Position numbers and translations under genes: made by a program. From the NCBI GenBank assembly GCA_900548545.1, contig URKX01000002.1, positions 52,802-116,801 on the forward strand: a stretch of 64,000 nt of DNA, read 5' to 3'. Under the pieces are notes generated by a model. The model was not told the origin of the DNA. It made no database searches and saw only the letters and a list, made by a program, of their open reading frames with translations. Below, in pieces: positions 8,665-17,766 of the stretch (positions are counted from its first letter, which is position 1; each line of letters starts with the position of its first letter). Origin of the DNA: an uncultured Oscillospiraceae bacterium (GTDB taxonomy: Bacteria; Bacillota; Clostridia; Oscillospirales; Acutalibacteraceae).

Positions 8665-9465
8665 TTAGTTTTTGCCGAAGTATTTGTCCATAGCCAGCTC
8701 GATCTGGGGATCCCAGAAAGCCCAGTTGTGGGCGCCGGGGGCAGTCACATAGGTGTGCTCCAGGCCCAGGGAATCGAAGTACTGGTGCAGGCTGTTGCTG
8801 GACTCGATGAGCATATCCTCAGTGCCGCAGGCCAAGTAGATCTGGGGCTTGGGAGAATCGCTCTCAGCCAGGGTCTTGGCAATGTACTGCATATCGCGGT
8901 CGCTGCCGGGGATCTCCTGGGGCTTGCCGAAAATGTGCTCATAGTAGGCGGCGGAAGCCATGGGGTTGTCCTCGTAGTGGTCCATCTTGGCCAGGTTGTC
9001 CGTAATGGCCGCAGCGGACAGGGCCACGATGCCGCCGAACAGCTCGGGGTGCTTCATGCCGTTGACCAAAGCGCCATAACCGCCCATGGAGAAACCGCCG
9101 ATGTAGGTATCTTCCCGCTTGTCGCTCAAGGGGAACACACGCCGGCCGAAGTCGATGACCTCGCACAGGAACTGCTCATACATGGCGTCCCGCTTCCGGT
9201 CGTCCACATAGAAGCCATTCTCGCCGCTGGGGCACAGCACTGCCACATGGTACTTCATGGCCAGCTGCTCAATGCGGGAGCCGCGGATCCAGTCGGTGTG
9301 GGTGCCGGAGTAACCGTGGAGCAGCATGATGGTCTTCATGGGGGCCTCATCCTGGCAGCGCAGCTCCTCAGGGATGCCTGCGGCCTTTTCCACAGGGACA
9401 ATCGCGGTCAGCTCGGTGAGCCGGTGCAGCGAATTGGAGAACATGGTGGTGGTAAATACTGCCAT
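8665..9465 (-). CDS. EstA-type carboxylesterase (tributyrin/acetyl esterase family)
   Basis: A 266-residue alpha/beta hydrolase of the EstA/esterase-D group. The nucleophile elbow is GFSMGG (Ser126), with likely Asp217 (CGTEDM) and His246 (GAHNW) completing the triad. The start at 9465 is preferred because MAVFTTTMFS is the typical EstA beginning and AAAGGTAGGG lies upstream; a longer frame to 9495 has no ribosome site. Like its paralogue at 19287 it probably removes short acyl groups from carbohydrates in the cytoplasm. Confidence 0.88.
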   Translation of the reverse strand: MAVFTTTMFSNSLHRLTELTAIVPVEKAAGIPEELRCQDEAPMKTIMLLHGYSGTHTDWIRGSRIEQLAMKYHVAVLCPSGENGFYVDDRKRDAMYEQFLCEVIDFGRRVFPLSDKREDTYIGGFSMGGYGALVNGMKHPELFGGIVALSAAAITDNLAKMDHYEDNPMASAAYYEHIFGKPQEIPGSDRDMQYIAKTLAESDSPKPQIYLACGTEDMLIESSNSLHQYFDSLGLEHTYVTAPGAHNWAFWDPQIELAMDKYFGKN

Positions 9466-9504
9466 TGGAAAATCCCTACCTTTCTTTACATTCAAGTGTT
9501 TTCA

Positions 9505-10356
9505 TTACAAATAGATGAACGGCTCCTTTGCGTTGACGAAATACACGGGGACACAAACCTCCCGGCTCAGCCAGCTCTGCATGAACTGCATCCCCCACTC
9601 CTCGCTGCGCTCGTGGCCCAGCACGATCATGCTGCGGGGCAGCCCCAAGCTGGCGGCATCCTGCATATAGGTGCCCAACAGCAGTTCGGCGATCTCGCCG
9701 CACACGATCACATCAATGTCTTTCTCTCCCATCAAACGCAAGGGCATATCGGGCATCCGGCCAAAGCCAAGGCTGCCGCCTCCCACCAGCACGGCCACCC
9801 GGGAACAGGCCGCCTGGGGATCCCCAGAGGCCCGCACCGTGTCGATGCCCATTTTTTCCTTGATCTCCCCAGCCAGGCCGGCCAGGGTGGTGGGCTGGAT
9901 GTCGTAGTAATCCTGGAAGCCCGTGATGAAAGCCTCAAAGCCTTCGGCCCCGGACACTTTCTTTTCCACAGGGGGTTTGGCAAGCTGGTTCCATCCCATG
10001 GTTTCCAAAAAGCCGCTGTAGATATCATCGGGGGTGGCGCCATGCATCATATCGTGGCAGCGCCAGATCACTGCCCCGGACTGCTGGAGCAATTCCCGCA
10101 GCCCTTGGAACACTTTGTCGTGTTTGGGCCACTCGCCCCGGCACTCCAAAAAGAAGGTGGGCTCGTGGGTGATGATCATATTGGCGCCTCGGGACATAGC
10201 TTCCCCCAGCACCTCGGCGGTGACGGTAAAGGTGGTGATCACACCGGTGACCTCCGTTTCGGGGTCGCCGTAGACAAAACCATCGCAGGTAGGCGCCCCA
10301 TTGTCCACATACTGATAATGGGCCGCTACCGCTTCTGAAATTTGACGCGCTTTCAT
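9505..10356 (-). CDS. Nif3-like dinuclear metal centre protein
   Basis: A 283-residue member of the Nif3/NGG1p-interacting family, toroidal hexamers with a two-metal site. Family-like features are the N-terminal NG-x-DGFVYGDPETEVTGV segment, the metal-binding ITHEPTFF, and the C-terminal GHERSEEWGMQFM. The family is often annotated as GTP cyclohydrolase I type 2, but its function is generally unsettled. It starts five bases from the preceding permease stop, with its AAAGGA ribosome site inside that gene's end, so translation is coupled. Its place inside a sugar operon suggests a metabolic hydrolase role. Confidence 0.85.
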   Translation of the reverse strand: MKARQISEAVAAHYQYVDNGAPTCDGFVYGDPETEVTGVITTFTVTAEVLGEAMSRGANMIITHEPTFFLECRGEWPKHDKVFQGLRELLQQSGAVIWRCHDMMHGATPDDIYSGFLETMGWNQLAKPPVEKKVSGAEGFEAFITGFQDYYDIQPTTLAGLAGEIKEKMGIDTVRASGDPQAACSRVAVLVGGGSLGFGRMPDMPLRLMGEKDIDVIVCGEIAELLLGTYMQDAASLGLPRSMIVLGHERSEEWGMQFMQSWLSREVCVPVYFVNAKEPFIYL

Positions 10357-10360
10357 TATA

Positions 10361-11266
10361 TCATCCTTTCACAGCACCCACAACAATCCCTTTGATCAAA
10401 TGCTTTTGCAAAAGTGGAAACAAAATCAAAATAGGCAGTACGCCGATTACAGCCAGGGCCATGCGCATACCAACGCTGGGGATGGTGATTTGGCTGGTAT
10501 CCACCACCTGGCTGGCCTGGCCGGATGACAGGAACGCGATGTTGTTCATAATGGACATCAACACGTTCTGGATCCCGTAGAACTTCACATTGCGGATGTA
10601 GTACAGGGCATTGGTCCAATCGTTCCAATAGGCCAAACCGGCAAACAGGCCGACGGTCACATTTACAGGCACCGCCAAGGGGAGCATGATTTTCCAAAAA
10701 ATCGTCAGTTCGTTGGCACCATCGATCTGGGCGGACTCGATGATGGCGGCAGGCACATTGGTCTGATAGTAATTGCGCACCAGCAGCACATTGAATGCGC
10801 CCATCAGCAGGTTGGGCAGCAGCAGGGCCAAGTAACTGTCCACCACGTGGAAGATGCGGGTCCACACCATATAAGAGGGCACAATGCCGCCGTGGAACAG
10901 CATGGTGAAAAACAGGAAGAAAGCGAAGGGGTAACGATATTTAAAATCGCTTCTGGACAGCGGATAGGCGAACATGGTGGTCAGAAGCATACTCAAAGCG
11001 GTGCCCACGGCGGTCAGGCAGATGGAGGTGAGGTAAGCGCGGCCGATGGTGGCAAAGTTATTGGCCAGATACTTATAGGCGTCCAGGCTGAGCTTCCGGG
11101 GGAAGAAGGTATAGCCGTACTGGGTCAGGGTCTTCTCCTCGGTGAAGGAGGCGATAAAGATCAGCACAAAGGGGAGGATCGCGCACAGGGATAAGACGCC
11201 CAGCACAATAACCGCAGCTACCTGGAAAGCGCGTTCATCCTTTGTCATAAGTTTGGATTTTTTCAT
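10361..11266 (-). CDS. Sugar ABC transporter permease (LplC/YtcP type)
   Basis: A 301-residue permease with about six transmembrane helices and the EAA loop ESAQIDGANELTIFWKIMLP. The C-terminus GIVVGAVKG matches the YtcP/LplC class. The ATG has AAGGAGGG seven bases upstream and follows the partner permease by 14 bases. It belongs to the second import system of the window; the ATPase is again absent and is presumably a shared MsmX-type protein. Confidence 0.92.
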   Translation of the reverse strand: MKKSKLMTKDERAFQVAAVIVLGVLSLCAILPFVLIFIASFTEEKTLTQYGYTFFPRKLSLDAYKYLANNFATIGRAYLTSICLTAVGTALSMLLTTMFAYPLSRSDFKYRYPFAFFLFFTMLFHGGIVPSYMVWTRIFHVVDSYLALLLPNLLMGAFNVLLVRNYYQTNVPAAIIESAQIDGANELTIFWKIMLPLAVPVNVTVGLFAGLAYWNDWTNALYYIRNVKFYGIQNVLMSIMNNIAFLSSGQASQVVDTSQITIPSVGMRMALAVIGVLPILILFPLLQKHLIKGIVVGAVKG

Positions 11267-11280
11267 CTGGATCTCCCTCC

Positions 11281-12213
11281 TTAGAACAAAGCGTCTTCTT
11301 TGTTGGTCTTGCGCACGATGGCGTTAGCGCCCATCACGAACAGGAAACCAACCACAGACTGGAACAGGCCGGCAGCGCTGGACATTCCCACGTTGTTGTT
11401 CTCCATCAGGCCGCGGTACACGTAGGTATCGATCGTCTGGGTAACGGGGAACAGGATGCCGGAGTTTTGAGGCACCTGGTAGAACAAACCGAAATCGGAG
11501 CTGAAAATACGGCCGCAGCTCATCAGGATCATCAGGGTGATCAGGGGCTTTAAGGAGGGCAGGGTGATCCGCTTGATCTGCTCCCACCGGCTGGCGCCGT
11601 CGATCCGGGCGGCCTCATACAGGCTGGGGTCAATGCCGGTGATGGAAGCAATGTAAACAATGGAGTTATACCCCACAGTTTTCCACATTTGGACAGTCAC
11701 GAGGATAAACGGCCAAGCCCCCGTGTTGCTGTACCAACTGACAGGTGCGCCGCCAAAGGCTTTGATAATGGAGTTGACCAAACCGGTTTCGGGGCTGAGG
11801 AAAGCGTACACAATATAGGAAACGATCACCATGGAGATCAAATTGGGGATGATCATGCTGCCCTGATAGAACTTGGAGATGGAAAACTGGGTGATCTCAC
11901 TCATCAGCACAGCCACAATCACGGCGAACAAGGTTCCCGCCACAATGAACACAATGTTGTAAAGCACCGTATTGCGGATCATCCGGGGAGCCTCAGCGGT
12001 GGAGAACAAGAACTCAAAATTCTCAAACCCCACCCAAGGGCTGGCGAACAGGCCCTTGGCATAGTCCAGGCGTTTAAAGGCAATGAACACGCCAAACATG
12101 GGCAAATAGTTGTTGATGATGATATATACCGCGCCGGGAATGGTCAGCAACAACAATGGCAGGTTCTTTTTGAAATCTTTCAATAAGGTTTTTTTCGTTT
12201 TGGCTTTTGTCAT
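11281..12213 (-). CDS. Sugar ABC transporter permease (LplB type)
   Basis: A 310-residue MalF-like permease. The EAA loop reads EAARIDGASRWEQIKRITLP. The ATG at 12213 is chosen over one twelve codons upstream because a GGAGGGGG ribosome site lies about ten bases before it. The N-terminus is lysine-rich (TKAKTKKTLLKDFKK) before the first helix. A stem-loop separates it from the binding-protein gene, which would allow more binding protein than permease to be made. Confidence 0.92.
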   Translation of the reverse strand: MTKAKTKKTLLKDFKKNLPLLLLTIPGAVYIIINNYLPMFGVFIAFKRLDYAKGLFASPWVGFENFEFLFSTAEAPRMIRNTVLYNIVFIVAGTLFAVIVAVLMSEITQFSISKFYQGSMIIPNLISMVIVSYIVYAFLSPETGLVNSIIKAFGGAPVSWYSNTGAWPFILVTVQMWKTVGYNSIVYIASITGIDPSLYEAARIDGASRWEQIKRITLPSLKPLITLMILMSCGRIFSSDFGLFYQVPQNSGILFPVTQTIDTYVYRGLMENNNVGMSSAAGLFQSVVGFLFVMGANAIVRKTNKEDALF

Positions 12214-12258
12214 AAAACTCTGCCCCCTCCTGTCTTCATTCTTCTTCATTCTTTTAGA

Positions 12259-12293
12259 AAGCCGCGCTGCAGCCCTAGGTTACAGCGCGGCTT
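12259..12293 (-). terminator. Intercistronic stem-loop between binding protein and permease genes
   Basis: A perfect 11-bp stem AAGCCGCGCTG/CAGCGCGGCTT with a 13-base loop. In the leftward transcript no T tract follows (TCTAAAAG), so it is probably an mRNA-stabilising or partial-termination element rather than a full terminator. The first import operon has a comparable stem-loop right after its binding-protein gene. Confidence 0.6.
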
Positions 12294-12344
12294 CCCAATC
12301 ATTCTTTTATCCGTTACAAAATCGCGGTCCCTTTTACCAGCGCG

Positions 12345-13970
12345 TTATCCCTGCTCAGCCAGCCAAGCGTCCAGCTGCTCCTGCTTGGCGTCCATGACCT
12401 GCTGCAGGCCGGCATCATACAGAGCCTGGTTGAAAGCCTCCAGAGTGGAGTCGATGTCCACGCTGCCGCACATCAGCGGTACAGCGTACTGGTCATATAG
12501 GTTATCCATGGCGGTGATCTGGTTCAGATACTGCTCGCCATCGAAACGGAAGCCATAGTAAGGAGACTTGGGAGACTCCTTGTTGACGCGCAGAGCGTAA
12601 TCAGCGTTGTACTCCAGTTCTTCAGCGGTCTGAGGAGTGGAAACATCGTACTGGGACCACATATAAGCCTCGGTGCCCCACTCGCCCATGGTCATGTAAG
12701 CGCAATAAGGAACGGTGTTGGCGTCCATGCCCTCGGGGAAGCCGATGAGGCCCAGCTCTTCATCCATCCACACATAGTCGCGGTCTTCCAGGCCATACAG
12801 CATGGTGTTGTACACATACTCATCCGTGTAAGCAATGCTCAGCAGTTTGATGGCGCCGTCCACGGACTTGGAGGTGCTGGGCACACCCAGGACAGCAGAG
12901 GCAAAGTCAGTGGTCACGTAGGGCGGGCTGATCTTCTTGGCATGGATGGTGCGGCCGGTAGAACGGGTCTGCATCTCGCCGAAATCCGTGTAATCCTCTC
13001 TCACGCCGTAGGAAGCGAAGGTGCAGAAGGCACGGCCAGCGTTCATGTACTCGGCGCCGCGCATGGTGGAAGTGGCCATGTCGCCAGGCATATAGCCGCC
13101 ATCATACCAGCGCTTCATCATCTGGCACAGCTCGTACCAAGCATCAGACTCGAACACGTTGACGACCTCATTGGAATCGCCGAACACAACACCGTAGTCG
13201 TTGCCGATGGAGTCAATGGAATTGTCTGCATAGAACACATAGGGCAGGTTGGCGTTGCCCACGTCAGTGCCCACGTAGCAGTACACGTCCGGATATTTTT
13301 CCTTCAGAGCGGCAAAGATGGGCTCCAGGCTGGCCAAGTCGGTGATGTCATCATCGTCAAAGCCAACGGAAGTGAGCATATCGTAGTCGTAGGTCAGGCA
13401 GCCAGCCAAGGCCATGTTCTTGTTGGCAGGCACAGCCATGATCTCGCCGTTCATGGTGACGGTCTTCCAAACTTCCTCACCGCAGTACTCGGTGATGATG
13501 TCCACCAGCTTCTGGCCGTATTCAGACTCCAGAGCGGAGGTAACCGGGGCCAACTGGTTGGAAGAGATGGAAGTGGCGATGTTGGAAGGGATGAACAGGT
13601 CCAGCTGCTCGCCGGACTGCATCATTAGGTTGATGCGCTGCTCGTAGTCAGCAGGCCCGTACAGCTGCCACTCCAACTCCACGTTGGCGTCGGGGTAGTT
13701 CTCTTTGATGTAGCTGTTTACTTCATCCGCCACGGTTTGAGCAGTCTCCACAGTGGGAACGGTGTTGAAGGTCTGCATGGCGAATACAACCTTCTGGGTT
13801 TCTGCTGGGGCAGCATCGTCACCAGTTTCAGAGTTCTCTGCCTGAGAAGACTCAGAAGTGGCGCCGGAGCTGGCAGAACCGCTTCCGGAAGAATTGCCGT
13901 TCCCGCCGCAGCCAGCCAGGGTAGACAGTCCCAGCGCAGCCACCAACAACAGTGCAACTAGTTTTTTCAT
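12345..13970 (-). CDS. Sugar ABC transporter substrate-binding lipoprotein
   Basis: A 541-residue lipoprotein with signal peptide MKKLVALLLVAALGLSTLA and lipobox LAGC (Cys20), then a Ser/Gly/Glu-rich linker to about residue 55. The rest matches family 1 extracellular sugar-binding proteins. It lacks the DPNGNG calcium loop of the other binding protein in the window, so the two probably bind different ligands. The ATG follows GGAGGACGACC. As first gene of the seven-gene operon it is the likely main target of the YesM/YesN-type pair encoded just upstream. Confidence 0.92.
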   Translation of the reverse strand: MKKLVALLLVAALGLSTLAGCGGNGNSSGSGSASSGATSESSQAENSETGDDAAPAETQKVVFAMQTFNTVPTVETAQTVADEVNSYIKENYPDANVELEWQLYGPADYEQRINLMMQSGEQLDLFIPSNIATSISSNQLAPVTSALESEYGQKLVDIITEYCGEEVWKTVTMNGEIMAVPANKNMALAGCLTYDYDMLTSVGFDDDDITDLASLEPIFAALKEKYPDVYCYVGTDVGNANLPYVFYADNSIDSIGNDYGVVFGDSNEVVNVFESDAWYELCQMMKRWYDGGYMPGDMATSTMRGAEYMNAGRAFCTFASYGVREDYTDFGEMQTRSTGRTIHAKKISPPYVTTDFASAVLGVPSTSKSVDGAIKLLSIAYTDEYVYNTMLYGLEDRDYVWMDEELGLIGFPEGMDANTVPYCAYMTMGEWGTEAYMWSQYDVSTPQTAEELEYNADYALRVNKESPKSPYYGFRFDGEQYLNQITAMDNLYDQYAVPLMCGSVDIDSTLEAFNQALYDAGLQQVMDAKQEQLDAWLAEQG

Positions 13971-14029
13971 GGTCGTCCTCCTTCGTTGTTCAGGGCTTTC
14001 CTCGAGTAGCCCTTTTGTTGACGCTTTTT

Positions 14030-14035
14030 ATTATA
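14030..14035 (-). promoter_or_regulatory. Possible -10 box for second import operon
   Basis: Minus-strand TATAAT (14035-14030) about 60 bases before the binding-protein start, with no good -35 at 17 bases. A promoter lacking a -35 is what an AraC-type activator often uses, which fits the neighbouring YesN-like regulator (inference). Confidence 0.4.
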
Positions 14036-14166
14036 GTCCCATTGGCGCCGCGGCTTCTTTTAAAAAAACGCAGAAAGCTTTCATTTATTGGAGAATTTAG
14101 CAAATTTAATAACCGGCAAGTAAAAATTTGTATCTTCCTATATACAATACCAAATTGAAATAGTAA

Positions 14167-14208
14167 GGGCTGCCGGCCAAACGTTCCCTCACGTCCGGCC
14201 GGCAGCCC
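14167..14208 (-). terminator. Terminator-like hairpin after response regulator gene
   Basis: A perfect 12-bp stem GGGCTGCCGGCC/GGCCGGCAGCCC around an 18-base loop, just after the regulator stop. The following TTACTATTT is a weak T tract, so termination may be partial. Confidence 0.65.
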
Positions 14209-14215
14209 CTTTCCC

Positions 14216-15793
14216 TTACGGGAAGGTTTCATGCTGCTTCTTATATTCGTTGGGGCTTACGCCAGTGCACTTTTTAAAAAGCGTGGAAAAATAGGCAAAA
14301 TTATCGAACCCCACAGCGGCAGCCACCTCGCTGACATTTTTCTGCCGCTCTGCCAGCAGGCTTTTCGCACGCTCCATTTTCCGGTCGTTGATATAGGTTT
14401 TCAGGAAGCTGCCCGTTTCCGTTTTAAACAGTTTTGAAGCGTAGTCCGGCGAAAGGTACACATACCGGGCAATCTCCTCCCTGCTCAGCTCCTGGTCCAA
14501 GTGCTCCTCGATATAGCGTTTCATCTTCTCCACCACATTCTCGCTTTTGCGCACCTGGCCAATGGTTTCCACCGCCTTTTGCATCATGTAGTCCATCCAT
14601 TTGATCATGTCGAAGACCGAGCTTTCACACACTTTCTCCAGTCTCTGGGCGCTGGGGTTTTGGAACAGCTCGTGGGCCAACACGTGTTCTTCCGCCAAGC
14701 AGGAAAACACCGCTTGGGTAAAGTCCTGGCGCACCTCGTGAAGGGTCTGGGCAGAAAAGTGGCCGCTTTTCTCCGCTGCTTCCACGGCTTTGCGCACTGC
14801 GTTCACCGCCTCTAAAGACTTCCCTTGGCGGATCAGCTCTTGGATCTGGGAAACGTCCAACGCCACGCTCTTCCCCTCCACAGCCAGCTGGCTGATGTCC
14901 TCGATCACGGGGACCATGCGGGTGACGTTGTCCCGGTCGGCCTGCTCCCAGAAAAGCCGCTGTTTGGAAAGCTGGGTGATGGGGCAGGGCCCGCTGTAAT
15001 AGACCACAACTTTACACTGCAAATACCCCTGGCAGGAATCGGCCAGCCGGCGGCAGTCTTGCGCAGAACAGGAATCTGCCACTACCGCCACATAGATCCG
15101 CCCTCCCTGGGAGTAGTCGAACACCCGGGAAGAGCCAAACCCGCCCAACAAGATCTCCCCGGCGATGTTGCCCAAAGCGTAGCGGAACACGGGAGGGTCC
15201 CACTGGTGGACTTCCAAATCAGTATAAAGCACTGAGCACAGCACCAGCTGGTACTCCCGGTCCGCCTCGATGCCCGCTTTCCGGTAGGCCTCGAAGGAAT
15301 CCGCCCGAAACCCCAGGCTTGCGTCCACAAACAAAATCTCCCGCCAAAGGGATTTTTTCATCCGTTCTTCCTGATCCAGCCACAGCTGCCCATACTGGCT
15401 GCTGCGCTTCAGTTCCCGCTGGTAGAGGATCTTCTCCACCACCTTGGTCATGGCGCTTTTCAGATCTTCGCAGTTTAAGGGCTTTGTGATATAGGCGTCC
15501 GCCTTGTACCGCAGCGCCTGGGCGGCGTAGTCAAAGTCCGCATGGCAGGTCAAAAAGATAAATTCCTGCTCCATCCCCCTTTGCCGCACCCATTCCAGCA
15601 GGTCCAGCCCGGAATACTTCGGCATCTCGATGTCGCAGATCACAATATCCACCCGCTGCTTTTCCAGCACGCTTTTGGCCTCCAGCACATTGTAGACGGC
15701 AGTTACCTCCTTGATAGGCAAGTTCCAGCCCTTTATCAGGTCCCGCACCACTTCCGTGGTAGGGATATCGTCATCTACGATCAACAGGTTCAT
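14216..15793 (-). CDS. YesN-type response regulator with AraC DNA-binding domain
   Basis: A 525-residue regulator. Residues 1-120 are a receiver domain with the acidic pocket DDD (7-9) and phospho-acceptor Asp54 in ICDIEMP. A middle region of about 270 residues links to a C-terminal AraC/XylS pair of helix-turn-helix units (about 425-520, including EEIARYVYLSPDYASKLFK). The ATG at 15793 follows AAGGAG and overlaps the kinase gene by 23 bases, so the pair is translationally coupled. Position and type suggest that it activates the adjacent sugar-import operon in response to an extracellular sugar. Confidence 0.93.
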   Translation of the reverse strand: MNLLIVDDDIPTTEVVRDLIKGWNLPIKEVTAVYNVLEAKSVLEKQRVDIVICDIEMPKYSGLDLLEWVRQRGMEQEFIFLTCHADFDYAAQALRYKADAYITKPLNCEDLKSAMTKVVEKILYQRELKRSSQYGQLWLDQEERMKKSLWREILFVDASLGFRADSFEAYRKAGIEADREYQLVLCSVLYTDLEVHQWDPPVFRYALGNIAGEILLGGFGSSRVFDYSQGGRIYVAVVADSCSAQDCRRLADSCQGYLQCKVVVYYSGPCPITQLSKQRLFWEQADRDNVTRMVPVIEDISQLAVEGKSVALDVSQIQELIRQGKSLEAVNAVRKAVEAAEKSGHFSAQTLHEVRQDFTQAVFSCLAEEHVLAHELFQNPSAQRLEKVCESSVFDMIKWMDYMMQKAVETIGQVRKSENVVEKMKRYIEEHLDQELSREEIARYVYLSPDYASKLFKTETGSFLKTYINDRKMERAKSLLAERQKNVSEVAAAVGFDNFAYFSTLFKKCTGVSPNEYKKQHETFP

Positions 15794-17516
15794 GCTTTTC
15801 TCCTTCCCGGCCCAAAGGCAGATAGATATCCACCTGGGCTCCCCCCTGCTCATTGTTGCTCAATTGCAGCAAGTCGTCCCTGCCATAGGTGAGGCTCAAA
15901 GTTTTCCGCACGTTTTCGCTGCCCAAGCTCCCCTTCCCCTGGCTCCCGCCCTGGGAAAGCATCTCCTCCGGGAAGCCGCAGCCGGTGTCCTCAATGGTGA
16001 TCCGCACAAAAGGCTCCCCGTCCCTTTCCACCCGGCGCGCCCGGATGTAAATGGAGATCTGCTGCTCCCCGTCGAAAGCGTGCTTGAACACGTTCTCCAC
16101 AAAGGTCTGCACCAACAGCCGCTGGATGGGCACATCCGCCACATCCCGGTCCACAGACTGGTAAAAGAAGATCTTGTCCTGGTGGCGGATCTGCTGCAGC
16201 CGGATAAACGCCACGGCGTGCTGCACCTCCCCTTCCACCGTGGCCTGGGCACGCTTATCCGTGAGCAGGTAGCGCAGGTAGGTGCTCAGGGCCTGGATGA
16301 ACTCCTGGATCTTGTCGTTCTCCCCCCGCATGGACAGGCTGGAGATGGTGGTGATGGCGTTCAAATAAAAGTGGGGGCGCAGCTGCATTTGCAGGTACTT
16401 CAGCTCCGCGTTTTTACGCTCCAGCATCTCCTCGTAGTTTTGGATCTTCAGGTTTTTGATCTCCCGGGTCATCTTGTTGAACAGGCCGATCAAATCGGAA
16501 AATTCCAACGCAAAATGGGGGTCCCCCTGGATCTGGTATTCGATGTTGCCCTGTTCGATCTCCCGGGTGGCCACAGCCAGCGTTTGGATGGGTTTGACGA
16601 TATTGCGCTGCAGGTAGACCCACAGCAGCGCCACCAGGGCAAGGCATCCCAGGGCGATCCCCACCAGCAGGTACTGCATCCGCTGCATACCCGCATACAC
16701 ATCCTCCGTGGGCACCGCGCAGGAAAGCCGCAGCCCGGCCGCCCCCACCTCCTCGGTAAACACAATGTAGCCGTTGTCCTCGACAGGTTCGAAGGAGGTG
16801 CCGTTTTGGACAAAATCCCCTTGGGCAAAGGCAGAAGCGTCCTCAGAGAGGAGGACCATCCCCTCGCTGGTGGTAAACATATAAATAGATTCCGTATTTT
16901 CCTCCCCTTGCCGCTCTTCCAAAAGCATATCCAAAGAGATAAGCACGCCAAAATACCCCTGGCCAATGCGGTAATTTTGCTGCAAATAGCAATCCCCCTG
17001 TAAGTTGATGATGTGCCAATTTCCGGTGATCACGTCGTTTTGCAGGCTGGGATTCCCTTTTAAATAGTCCTCCAAGGCGAGCTTCCGCTTCCAGTCCATG
17101 GAGCTGTCGCAGCGGTACAGCAGGAGTTCCCCTTCCTCCGCCACGAAGTACGCCCCTGTCAGCTGGCTGTTGTTCTGAACTTTCACCTCAAAATCTTTTA
17201 TGATGGAGCGGGAAGCCAGATATTGCTGGTAGGCGCCCATCGCCCCTATGGAACTGGCCTCATCCAGGTTACCCAGCACCATCTCTTTTAAAGAAACGTT
17301 GGCATTATCCGCGGCGGCGGAGATCTGCTGGGTGTGTACCCGCATCACCCGCAGCTGCTGCTCCTGGATATTTTGAGAGGCCGTGCGGATGGAGTAGGCA
17401 AAATACCCTACCAGAAGGCCCAGGATCACCACAAACGCCAGGGCAATAAAAATGCTGATTTTCAGCACAATGGAACGCCTGGGCACCTGGCCGGCCGTTT
17501 TGTCTGTTTTACCCAT
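15771..17516 (-). CDS. YesM-type sensor histidine kinase
   Basis: A 581-residue membrane kinase. Transmembrane helices at about 15-42 and 282-303 flank a 240-residue extracellular sensor region; a HAMP segment follows, then the His_kinase motif LRPHFYLNAI with phospho-acceptor His382, and a C-terminal ATPase domain (N box ENVFKHAF, G boxes GCGFPEEM and GSENVRKTL). The start at 17516 (MGKTDK) is preferred over an extension 32 codons upstream because it places the first helix normally and has GGGGAAGGTG upstream. It probably senses a sugar or a loaded binding protein. Confidence 0.93.
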   Translation of the reverse strand: MGKTDKTAGQVPRRSIVLKISIFIALAFVVILGLLVGYFAYSIRTASQNIQEQQLRVMRVHTQQISAAADNANVSLKEMVLGNLDEASSIGAMGAYQQYLASRSIIKDFEVKVQNNSQLTGAYFVAEEGELLLYRCDSSMDWKRKLALEDYLKGNPSLQNDVITGNWHIINLQGDCYLQQNYRIGQGYFGVLISLDMLLEERQGEENTESIYMFTTSEGMVLLSEDASAFAQGDFVQNGTSFEPVEDNGYIVFTEEVGAAGLRLSCAVPTEDVYAGMQRMQYLLVGIALGCLALVALLWVYLQRNIVKPIQTLAVATREIEQGNIEYQIQGDPHFALEFSDLIGLFNKMTREIKNLKIQNYEEMLERKNAELKYLQMQLRPHFYLNAITTISSLSMRGENDKIQEFIQALSTYLRYLLTDKRAQATVEGEVQHAVAFIRLQQIRHQDKIFFYQSVDRDVADVPIQRLLVQTFVENVFKHAFDGEQQISIYIRARRVERDGEPFVRITIEDTGCGFPEEMLSQGGSQGKGSLGSENVRKTLSLTYGRDDLLQLSNNEQGGAQVDIYLPLGREGEKHEPVDRR

Positions 17517-17574
17517 ACCCGCACCTTCCCCTTCTTCCTCCCATTCCCCTCTTCCGGGAATTCTGCACCGCTTT

Positions 17575-17583
17575 ATTATAGCA
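17575..17583 (-). promoter_or_regulatory. Extended -10 promoter for the kinase/regulator pair
   Basis: Minus-strand TGC-TATAAT (17583-17575), about 60 bases before the kinase ATG. No clear -35 is seen, as is usual for extended -10 promoters. A second TATAAT occurs at 17623-17618. Confidence 0.45.
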
Positions 17584-17665
17584 TAGTTTCCGCAGGAGTA
17601 GGGAAAGCGCACTTTTAATTATACGACATAGTTTTTTGTTTTCCCGGCAACTTGTCCAGCATCCG

Positions 17666-17695
17666 TTTACTTCCCCGCGGCGAATGTGGTATATT
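17666..17695 (+). promoter_or_regulatory. Promoter for sucrose-phosphorylase-type gene
   Basis: TTTACT (17666-17671), 18-base spacer, TATATT (17690-17695). It would start a transcript with a leader of about 65 bases before the ATG at 17767. Confidence 0.5.
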
Positions 17696-17766
17696 TATTG
17701 AAGAATCGCCCCAAGGCTTTTTAATACGGATCCTCGAATCCAATTGTGAAAAGATGGGAGAGCCTC

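Noticed and set aside
6481..10338. A 1285-codon open frame on the plus strand
   Set aside because: It lies antisense to five well-supported minus-strand genes with domain motifs and ribosome sites; it is a GC-rich codon-position shadow.
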